Shown: in pieces, positions 56,572 to 64,000 of the stretch
How the letters are laid out: every line of letters begins with the position of its first letter
Numbering within the stretch: position 1 is the first letter of the stretch
DNA from: JACCZX01 sp963807155
GTDB taxonomy: Bacteria > Pseudomonadota > Gammaproteobacteria > Burkholderiales > Burkholderiaceae_F
Direction: 5' to 3'
DNA: 64,000 nucleotides
Assembly: GCA_963807155.1 (NCBI GenBank)
Contig: CAWEAZ010000023.1
Coordinates: 1-64,000, forward strand
The notes under the pieces: generated by a model
Databases searched by the model: none
Told to the model about the DNA's origin: nothing
What the model saw: only the letters and a program-made list of their open reading frames with translations
Translations under genes and position numbers: made by a program

Positions 56572-58367
56572 GCGCGACATCCGGCCGGTCGTGCGGCAGC
56601 GGCTAACGGGACTCGGAAGTGCGGAGGCAGCCAAATAGTGCTCATGCTCGACGAGTACATTGGTTAAGGCGTCGATGTCGACCGGCTTCACGAAGTGATG
56701 ATCGAAGCCGGCCGCCTTCGATTTGCGCCGGTCCTCTTCCTGCCCCCACCCGCTCAGAGCAACCAGTAACAGTCGCTCGCCGCACGGCAGCGCACGGATT
56801 TGTTTGGCGGCTTCGTAGCCGCTCATATGAGGTAAGCCAATATCCAGCAGCGCAATATCGGGAAGGTAGGACGCCGCTGAGCGGACTGCCTCGAGGCCGT
56901 CGTGTGCCATTAGAGTCTGGTAACCCAACATCCTCAAGCATTGCGACAAGCTGTCAGCGCTGTCTACGTTGTCATCCACGACGAGCACGCGAATGTTTTT
57001 TGATTGGTGAGACGTAAGCGCGGGACGCCGGCTCCTGTGGAGATAACTTCGCATCAGCTACGGCCAACGGGAGATTGACTACGAACTGGCTGCCGCGTCC
57101 CTGCCCCTCGCTGTGCGCTTCGACTGAGCCACCGTGCTGTTCCACTAGGCTCTTGACCAAAGCAAGGCCGATGCCGAGCCCGCCCTGCGCACGCTCCAAC
57201 GTCCGATCAATCTGAGCGAACATCTCGAACACGTGCGGCAGCATTCCGGCCGGAATGCCGACGCCGGAATCTTTAACAGAGATCCGCGCATGGTCGTTTG
57301 CGCGTTCAGCGGCGATTTCAATGCGCCCCTGTTGCGGCGTGTACTTGGCCGCATTGTTCAATAGATTGGCAATAACTTGAGTGATACGAGTCACGTCGAC
57401 GTCAACGATCAACGCTCCAGGAGGGGGCAGCCGCAGAGTCAATTCATGTTTTCCAGCATCGATCAAAGGCCGACTCGTTTCAACTGCAGCCTGCACCACG
57501 CTGGCGAGATCGGCGTGCTCTCGGCGAAGCTCCACCTTTCCCTGGCTGATGCGGCTCACGTCGAGCAGATCATCGACCAGATGAATCATCTGTTGTAGTT
57601 GACGCTCGATGATGCTGCGCGCGTTTTCGTGAATGACGGACTCGTCGGTAAGCCGCATGATCTGAAGGGCGTTGCGGATCGGTGCCAATGGATTGCGTAA
57701 CTCATGCGCCAAAGTTGCCAGAAACTCGTCCTTGCGACGATCGGCTTCTTTCAAGCGCGCCTGGCTTTCGCGCAGAGCCACGTCGGCCAGCTCCTGTTCG
57801 GTCCGAGCAGCATTAATCGCTTCTTCCGCCCGAACTCTATCCGTGATGTCCCGAATCACGGCCAAGTGACCTATTGACTCGCCGGCCGCATTGCGTAGCT
57901 CCGAGACTGTCGACTCGACGTGAATTGCGATGCCGTCGCTTCTAGTATGAATCGAGTGGACTCGATACGGCCCCGACTCAGGCAGGGTCTGCGTCGTAGA
58001 CGAGTTTTCGTCAGCGTGCGGCCAGCTCTCCTCGTACAGCTCCGATTTCAGGCGCCCAAGCGTGTCGGACGCCTCCTTGCCGTACTGACGCTCGGCGGCG
58101 GCATTCATGAAAATAACGTGCTCGGCGATTGTCAAAGGCAACGACGGCATCCTCCATCTGCGCGAGGACGTCCTTGCGGAGTTTGTTGCTTGCCGCATTC
58201 GCACTGTCTAACGTGTAGATGTCGTTGCCGACCACTAGCGCATCCACATCGCCACTGCGAATCGCCGCCAGCGTGTCCTCTGCTTCCTTCAAACGGGCAG
58301 TTAGCTCCGCGTTCTCGGTCAGCAGGTTTTCAGGATCAGCCGCCCCGATTGAGTCAGGCGTTTGCAA
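56461..58367 (-). CDS. PAS-domain hybrid histidine kinase with receiver, in the kai operon (two frameshifts)
   Basis: About 634 residues. The N-terminus is a coiled segment (NLLTENAELTARLKEAEDTLAAIRSGDVDALVV), then a PAS domain (EHVIFMNAAAERQYGKEASDTLGR, ending AVIRDITDRVRAEE). The kinase has LATLAHELRNPLAPIRNAL (H-box), VIANLLNNAAKYTPQQG and KDSGVGIPAGML. The C-terminal receiver has VLVVDDNVDSADSL, ALLDIGLPHMSG and FVKPVDIDAL. Breaks near 58125 and 57035. No TM segment, so cytosolic. The frame runs to 56461, overlapping DUF421; the true stop is probably earlier, near 56580. It starts 30 bases after kaiB and may be the Kai output kinase. Confidence 0.85.
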
Positions 58368-58396
58368 AAAGTTAGCGAGTCGAACGCATGGGTGGA

Positions 58397-58705
58397 CTAA
58401 CTCGCGTGCACGCCGAGACGTTCCAACAAACCTTCGACGTTCGACATGTCACCGATAAAGCGGCGCAACGGAGCCGGGGCCAGCTTTACGAGGGTTGGGG
58501 CCGCTACGATTTGATCCTTCATCGCCATCGCGACGTTGTCAGCGATATCGAGAATTTCCAGCTGGTACCGTCCCTTCAGATGCTCGTCGCAGATCTTCCG
58601 CGCATTTACCACGGCGCGCGCCGATAGCGCAGTGGCGCCGCTCACGTAGAGCCGAAAGATGTAGTTTTGCGGTCCGCCGCCACCGTTAGCTGACCCGGTT
58701 TTCAT
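58397..58705 (-). CDS. kaiB: KaiB-like protein, second copy
   Basis: 102 residues with the KaiB pattern: YIFRLYVSGATALSARAVVNARKICDEHLKGRYQLEILDI, then DQIVAAPTLVKLAPAPLRRFIGDMS. KaiB is the fold-switching partner of KaiC. The start overlaps the stop of the other kaiB by four bases (ATGA). The two copies differ in their N-termini and share the core, so they are paralogues, not an assembly duplicate. Confidence 0.93.
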   Translation of the reverse strand: MKTGSANGGGGPQNYIFRLYVSGATALSARAVVNARKICDEHLKGRYQLEILDIADNVAMAMKDQIVAAPTLVKLAPAPLRRFIGDMSNVEGLLERLGVHAS

Positions 58706-59046
58706 GCGCCTGCCTTGCGTATCGGCTGCACGTCGAGGCCCACCAGTACACGTTCCTCGTTGGAAAGGTCTCCAATTATTTTTCTTATCGGCTCCGGAAA
58801 CTTTCGCACCAACGTGGGCACCGCAAGAATCTGATCGCCCGCTGCCAATCGAGGATTCACCAGCAGGTCGATCACCTCAATGAAATAGCGCCCCGCCAAA
58901 TGCGTTTCACACAGGCGTTTCAGGTTTTCCAATGCGGCGTTCGACTTTGCGGTGCGGCCCGCGACGTACAACCGGAGCTGCCATTCCGCTGTTTTGGGTA
59001 TAGCCGCAGTCTTCTTGGAAGCAGTCTTAGACGACCGTGTGACCAT
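58702..59046 (-). CDS. kaiB: KaiB-like protein, first copy
   Basis: 114 residues with a basic N-terminal extension (RSSKTASKKTAAIPK), then WQLRLYVAGRTAKSNAALENLKRLCETHLAGRYFIEVIDLLVNP, GDQILAVPTLVRKFPEPIRKIIGDLS and a family-like end. Its ATG shares one base with the stop of kaiC (TGATG), and its stop overlaps the second kaiB, so the three genes are translationally coupled. Confidence 0.93.
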   Translation of the reverse strand: MVTRSSKTASKKTAAIPKTAEWQLRLYVAGRTAKSNAALENLKRLCETHLAGRYFIEVIDLLVNPRLAAGDQILAVPTLVRKFPEPIRKIIGDLSNEERVLVGLDVQPIRKAGA

Positions 59047-60765
59047 CAGTCGCCCTTTTTCGTACCGCGACGCCGCGGACTTGAGCGCGACGAGGGCCGC
59101 TTTGCTTTGGCTGCGCTCGGAGAAGGATCGGGTTTGTCCTTCGGAAAGCGCATGGCAATAGGGGGGCCAAGCGCCGCAATTTGTGCATCGATTGCAGCGC
59201 GCTGACTCGCCAGATCGCGCAAGCTGCGAGCATGATCAAGCTCGCGCAGCCTGACGGCCGCCAGTTCTTCCGCCTGCTGGGTTATGCGTGCTGTTCCCGT
59301 CAGCACTCGCGCTCCTGACAAATAGACATCAATCAGTTCGACGCCTCGGCGAGTCAGCTTGAACTCGCGTACCTGATTCGAATGCTCCATACCGCGGGAT
59401 TTAAGCACCTGCAGCGTTCGGGTGCGCTCGCCGTTATTCTCGTAATTGCCTAGTACCAGCCATGTGTCCATCAATGACGACACCCCAACTTCGGAGTCAG
59501 CCCGCGGCACCGCGGTATCGGTCGTCAGGCTTGTGAACATCGCCGTGATGCCGTGCTTGTTTAAGGAAATCTATCAGCCTCATCAGCGTCGGTTTTAGCG
59601 AGACATCTTCGCGTTCCATCGTCAGGTTGCTGATGGGATCTACGACCACCACTGCCGGACGGAACTGCCGAACGCTTTCGTACATCGAGACAAGATGCTG
59701 CTCCAGGCCCTGCAACGTGGGTCGCGACGCGTGGACTTGAAGCAGTCCTTTGCTCACCCACCGCCCCAGATCTATTCCTATGGAGCGCATGTTGCGCAGC
59801 AATTGGCTCTCTGACTCCTCATAGGCAAACAGAAGTGCTCGTTCACCGCGCGCACACGCAGCGTTTGCAAACGACGCGCCTACGCTGCTTTTGCCGGTGC
59901 CGGGAGAACCGGAAACCAAAACGCTGGTGCCGCGGTAAACACCTTTGCCCCCCAGCATCTGGTCCAGACCTTGAATGCCGGAAGCGATGCGTTGGTTGTA
60001 AGCCTTGTGATCGAGCCGCAGCGATGTAATAGGTACCACTGTGAACCCACTAGCACCAATGACGAACGGATATTCATTGGTGCCATGGGCTGAGCCGCGA
60101 TACTTGACGACGCGCAGTCTGCGCGTGGAAACCTGATCGATGATTCGATGGTCGAGCAGAATTACACAATCGGCGACGTACTCTTCGAGTCCGTAACGGG
60201 TCAGCGAATGTTCGCCTCGCTCGCCGGTAATCACGGCGGTCATTCCGCGATCCTTTAGCCATCTGAACAGGCGCCGCAGCTCGGCACGCAGCACGGCTTG
60301 ATTCGGTATGCCGGCGAACAGCGCTTCGATGGTATCGAGTACCACGCGCTTGGCGCCGATCCGATCGATGGCGTGTGCCAGGCGAATAAAAAGCCCCTCA
60401 AGATCGTATTCGCCCGTTTCCTCGATCTCGCTGCGTTCGATGTGGACGAAGTCGAGTGCGATCTTTCGCTGTTTCTGCAGTTTCTCGAGATCGAAGCCCA
60501 GGGAGCGCACGTTTTCGGTCAACTCGCCGGCGCTTTCCTCAAACATCATGAAGACGCCGGGCTCGCCATACTGGACGGCGCCGCGGACCAGGAATTCGGC
60601 GGCCAACATCGTCTTGCCGCAACCTGCCGCCCCACAAACAAGCGTCGGCCTTCCTCTCGGCAGTCCTCCGTTTGTGACCTCATCCAGCCCGTGGATGCCG
60701 GTGGGAGCCTTCTGCAGGCTGGGACCTTCAACTACACGAGAAGGGACTGAACGGTTTGCCGGCAT
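59046..60765 (-). CDS. kaiC: Circadian-clock-type ATPase KaiC (one frameshift)
   Basis: About 572 residues with two RecA-like domains. CI: Walker A GAAGCGKT (about residues 44-51), catalytic FEES, VVLDTIEALFA. CII: Walker A GSPGTGKS, YEES, VVVDPISNL. The frame breaks near 59548 (LIDFLKQ to MFTSLTTDTAVPRADSE). The CII end shows VSSLMDTW at the place where cyanobacterial KaiC has its S/T phosphosite pair (HISTITDT), giving a Ser-Ser pair. KaiC is an ATPase/autokinase/phosphatase. No kaiA is present. In proteobacteria kaiBC loci have been linked to stress resistance or damped timing rather than full clocks. Confidence 0.95.
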
Positions 60766-60937
60766 GCTGAAAGCTCATTGTTGGTGAGCTTCCAGTTTAC
60801 GGTGACCGCCAAATCAACAAATGCAGGGCGCCTTGCGAAAGATGCGGCGGCTTTGCGCCACCGCATCTGACTCCTCAGCCAGCAACACTCAAGCCATCGC
60901 AAGTTCTGGAGTGCGCCGTTCTGTACGCGGGCGCTCG

Positions 60938-61498
60938 CTAGCTCTTCAGAGCCGACTTCTCGCGCATGATTTCTTCCTTCCGGGCCGCTAGCTGCTCGCC
61001 CAATGCGACAGTGTCGACCTTCGCTCTGCGCACCTTCGGAAAAATCTCGCCTTCCTCTTCCTGGACGTGATGGTCGATGTACTCACCCAGCACCTTGACC
61101 TTGGCGTCATAGTGACCGTCGGAAGGTGACGATGCTTCGATCTGAGCGATCAAGTCTTTGGCACTCGCATGCTCGATGTCGGCTTCGTCGATGAGTTCGA
61201 CCTTGTCGATCGCGGCGCGCGCAGCCGGATAAAAAATTTCCTCTTCCGCGGTTGCATGCGCGGTGAGCTCTGCACAGATCATCGCCGCCAGATCCTGCTT
61301 CTGCTTGTCAGACGCTTCAGCCTTGGCAAGGCGGTCATATTGCTTGAACAGTTTCTTCACGCGTGCGTGATCGGCCGTCAGCTGGGCAATCGCTTCATTC
61401 TTCGGCGTTTTGCTGGCCCCGCTGGAACGGCGAGGTGTGGATTTGCTGACCGCTCTTTTCTTGGATGCTTGCTTGGACGATGATTTCTTAGTTGCCAT
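60938..61498 (-). CDS. Hemerythrin domain protein with basic N-terminal tail
   Basis: 186 residues. The first ~35 residues are a Lys/Ser-rich tail (KKSSSKQASKKRAVSK), after which a hemerythrin/HHE domain shows LTADHARVKKLFKQYDRL, LTAHATAEEEIFYPAAR, EHASAKDLIAQIE and DHHVQEEEGEIFPKV, i.e. the histidine and acidic ligands of a diiron site (H, HxxxE, H, HxxxxE). Likely binds O2, NO or protects against oxidative stress. The tail could bind DNA, which is inference. Intact. Confidence 0.92.
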   Translation of the reverse strand: MATKKSSSKQASKKRAVSKSTPRRSSGASKTPKNEAIAQLTADHARVKKLFKQYDRLAKAEASDKQKQDLAAMICAELTAHATAEEEIFYPAARAAIDKVELIDEADIEHASAKDLIAQIEASSPSDGHYDAKVKVLGEYIDHHVQEEEGEIFPKVRRAKVDTVALGEQLAARKEEIMREKSALKS

Positions 61499-61633
61499 GG
61501 TGTTCTCCGCTAGAGACGAAAAGGGGCCGCCCGTCGGCAGGCCTGCTGTGCAAGCTATGGCAACCCATATGCCCGAGCCCGCACAAACACCGCAAGCGCG
61601 CTCCGACGGCCAAAATTGGCGGCGGATCCAGTG

Positions 61634-62239
61634 CTACAGCATTTCTTCGCGCGCTTTTTCGGCGTGCGCGGCACCTAGCGCCGTCTTCACTTCTCTTTCT
61701 TCTTCCGGCGGCGGTAGAACCGCGGGCATCCCAAGCGACTGAATCCACAACTCGCGGCACCAGCCCTTGCTGTGATAAATATGCTCGTCCTCCTGATCCT
61801 CGACTTCTTTACAGGCGGCCGTCAGGGCGTTCTTCTCTTTGCCGGTGGACTTCTCTGCGTATTTTGAAAGAAGTTCCCAGTTCAAATGGTCCTTGGTTTC
61901 GGCGAAGACCACGCACTCGCAGGCAACGAGCTCCGCTGCCTCCGGTTCACCGCCGCTCGCGAGGGCCATTTGCATGGCTTGCACCAGCGATTCACCAATG
62001 TGCTGCACGACCTGCCGACCTGGTGTCTGCGCCTCCTGATCAAGGCCAAACGTGGCCAACAGTTGACGCACGACTTCAACGTGACGCTCGGTTTGTTCCA
62101 GATACTTTGTCCATTCTTCCTCGAGCTCATCGTTGACGACGCACTCCAGAGCGGTCGTGTAGACCTCCACCCCACCCAACTCGGTCTCGAGCATTTGATA
62201 CAAAAGTTCCTTCAGCTGTTCGTTCACTGTTGCCTCCAA
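61634..62239 (-). CDS. Ferritin-like domain protein
   Basis: 201 residues, all helical. The helices carry acidic/His motifs suited to a metal site: MLETELGGVEVYTTALECV (E and E), WTKYLEQTERHVEVV (ExxRH), ETKDHLNWELL and EDQEDEHIYHSKGW (ExxxDEH). The layout resembles a DUF892/ferritin-like or rubrerythrin-like four-helix bundle, but I cannot name the exact family. It lies between hemerythrin and catalase genes on the same strand, fitting a peroxide/iron stress role. Intact; GGCAAC precedes the ATG, no strong ribosome binding site. Confidence 0.7.
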   Translation of the reverse strand: MEATVNEQLKELLYQMLETELGGVEVYTTALECVVNDELEEEWTKYLEQTERHVEVVRQLLATFGLDQEAQTPGRQVVQHIGESLVQAMQMALASGGEPEAAELVACECVVFAETKDHLNWELLSKYAEKSTGKEKNALTAACKEVEDQEDEHIYHSKGWCRELWIQSLGMPAVLPPPEEEREVKTALGAAHAEKAREEML

Positions 62240-62553
62240 GCAGGTGTGTCTAACGGGCGCTAAGTACAGCGGCGAAGCGAATAGGCAATTGCTGCGCCTG
62301 TCAGCCGCCGACTCTTATCGAGCGCTGTGCGCCGTGGTTAATCGAGCGCCACGGACGAACACGCAGCGTTAGCCGCCTTGCGAACTCACGGTCATTTGCG
62401 AGAATGAAGTAGCACTCGCCCGTCTCCGAAGGGCTGTAGATTCCAAGCGTGCGATACGCAACATCAAGCGAGAAGCCGCTTGTAGTGGGAGCGGAGGCGC
62501 GCGTTCAGACAGCTGCTGAACGCGCAGGTACAAGCCGGGTTCGATGTGAATCA
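62240..62553. other. Intergenic region between catalase and ferritin-like genes
   Basis: No gene, repeat family or clear promoter is seen in these ~314 bases. A GTCTAAC and a GCGTTAGCC about 120 bases apart recall attC ends, but the interior does not form paired arms and the right end does not fit GTTRRRY. Short direct repeats of TCGAGCGC are the only other structure. Confidence 0.5.
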
Positions 62554-64000
62554 TTAAACGGGAGGCGGGTCCATTTGCCGTTCAAAGTGCCGGTGCCTCG
62601 CGATGGCTTTTACGAACGCATCGGCGAACGTCGCATCCACTCGGCCCTTCACAATTAGCAACCCCGGATCACCGCTGCCGTCAGGTAATTTCGGCGAAAT
62701 TCCCGCACCCTCGAGCAAGGCACTAGCCCCTTCCAGCGCAAGAATCGGTTTGCAGTGCCGGTATTGGAGTTTCAGGAATTCCATCGCCTGACCGCTGTTA
62801 CCCAGGGTTTCGATCGCTGTCTTTCCACTGGGTAATACGAGCGCGTCAAACACGACGGACGGGGCGGTTTCCATTGTGATTTCGACTTCGATCGCGTCAC
62901 TTGACGCGGACTGAACGGCGCCAAGACGATGACCGACATACGTCGCTACTGCTCCTTGAGCGGTCAGTGCGTCGTAGATTGACTGCAACTCGGTCGAGTC
63001 GACTCCATCCGCGACGAGTAGAGCCACCTTGCGCGTGCGAATCGAACCATCGCCCGGTCGCGAACGAAGCGACAGTGCACCCGAACTCGTCACCTCCGCG
63101 CGCGCCGGTTTGGCGAGCACGCGCGGCAATGGATCGGGCAAGTCGATGCCAAGACCTTGAGCGACTCGCGAAGCAAGATCGCGATCGACGTTCATCAAGC
63201 CAGCGACCATTCGAGCTCGAACAGCCGGCGTTTGCACCTTCGTCAGTTCGAATCGAAACGCTTCGACGATATGGTTCTGTTCGACGGCGGTTTGGCTGTT
63301 ATAGAAAAGCGTGGCCTGCGTGTAGTGATCTGCGAACTTCTCAGGCTTGCCGCGCAACTTGTCGTCTCGTATCGGTTCTGGAAACGACGTAAACCCCAGT
63401 TTGCCGGCTTGGAACGGACATCCGCCGCCGAGCGAATTCGGCTCGTAAGCGACGCGTCCGCGAGGGATCGCCTGCCGCTGAATGCCGTCACGCTGATTGT
63501 TGTGCACCTGTGCGATCGGACGCATTGATCGGCAGTTCGTGAAAGTTCGGGCCACCGAGGCGGCTTAACTGCGTGTCGTGATACGAAAAGTTGCGCCCCT
63601 GAAGCAGAGGGTCGTTGCTGAAGTCGATGCCCGGTACGACGTGCTGAGTGCAAAACGCGACCTGCTCGGTCTCGGCAAAGAAGTTGTCTGGATTGCGGTT
63701 CAGCACCATCCTGCCGACCGGGTCGCAGCGGGACCAACTCTTCCGGAATGATCTTGGTGGGGTCCAGGACGTCGAAGCTGAACGACTCAGCTTGTTCCTC
63801 GGTGAAGATCTTGCAGCGCCAACTCATATTCCGGATAAGCGCCGCCTTCGATCGCCTCCCACAAGTCGCGGCGATGGAAATCGGGATCGGCGCCGCTGAT
63901 CCTGACGGCTTCATCCCACACGACCGAATGCGTGCCCAGGATCGGGTTCCAGTGAAATTTGACGAACACCGATTCGCCGCGAGCATTCACGAGGCGAAAC
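62554..64000 (-). CDS. katE: Large-subunit catalase (HPII/KatE type), C-terminal part (frameshifts)
   Basis: About 480 residues in the window; the N-terminus is off the right edge. Catalase core motifs are visible: FHWNPILGTHSVVWDEAVR, GAYPEYELALQ, PVGRMVLNRNPDNFFAETEQVAFCTQHVVPGIDFSNDPLLQGRNFSYHDTQLSRLGGPNF with the heme-ligand Tyr region, and YEPNSLGGGCPFQAG. After it comes the extra C-terminal flavodoxin/DJ-1-like domain of large catalases (VALLVADGVDSTELQSIYDAL, VVFDALVLPSGKTAIETLG). Three breaks near 63810, 63715 and 63535 split it. Decomposes H2O2. Confidence 0.92.

Noticed and set aside
62250..62380. Possible attC site between catalase and ferritin-like genes
   Set aside because: GTCTAAC and GTTAGCC ends are present, but the right end does not match GTTRRRY and the interior lacks paired arms.

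Overview
The window is GC-rich bacterial chromosome. The order ubiE / Tim44-like / ubiJ / ubiB, glmU-glmS, a DUF2868/DUF3482 GTPase pair and an adjacent DUF1501/DUF1800 pair point to a betaproteobacterium, probably Burkholderiales-like; this placement rests on gene content only. There are no rRNA, tRNA, CRISPR, transposase or phage genes that I can recognise. Both window edges cut a gene (ubiE on the left, a large-subunit catalase on the right).

Layout. 1-12.4 kb: ubiquinone biosynthesis genes, a putative metallopeptidase lipoprotein, a TraB/GumN protein, a sodium:solute symporter, a DUF6279 lipoprotein and glmU-glmS. 12.4-20.6 kb: an ArsR/SRPBCC pair with a clear operator-like palindrome, small membrane and CsbD proteins, the DUF2868/DUF3482 pair, an SDR oxidoreductase and a CHASE2 adenylate/guanylate cyclase. 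20.6-23 kb: small genes on the minus strand, three of which (GNAT, HXXEE, GFA) sit between integron attC or attC-like sites with no integrase in the window, i.e. a CALIN-like cassette cluster. 23.2-27.8 kb: a Slam/DUF560-like outer-membrane protein followed by two paralogous FecR-domain proteins whose C-termini look like TbpB-type small barrels, a candidate type XI secretion locus. 28.0-42.1 kb: a seven-gene collinear plus-strand cluster for long-range electron transfer: a cytochrome b-like membrane protein, an FHA-decaheme fusion, a tandem GlcG/HbpS-like lipoprotein, an SH3-like/outer-membrane-barrel protein, a decaheme/LVIVD giant, a c554-like multiheme cytochrome and an FAD / double cNMP-binding / four-cluster ferredoxin fusion. 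This is the best candidate for an undescribed system. 42-55 kb: HD hydrolase, thioesterase, DUF1501/DUF1800, an OmpR-type two-component pair, two Hsp20 proteins, a histidine phosphatase-NnrD fusion, YihY and a LytS/LytTR-type pair. 55-64 kb: a VOC relic, a DUF421 gene, a kaiC-kaiB-kaiB-hybrid kinase operon, hemerythrin, ferritin-like protein and catalase.

Important caveat. About forty single-base frameshifts, mostly one-base insertions, interrupt otherwise intact genes, including the normally essential glmU and glmS. The peptide on each side of a break continues the same family without missing domains, so I read these as sequence or assembly errors, not pseudogenes. Coordinates of such genes are given from first start to last stop, and break positions are accurate to about ten bases.
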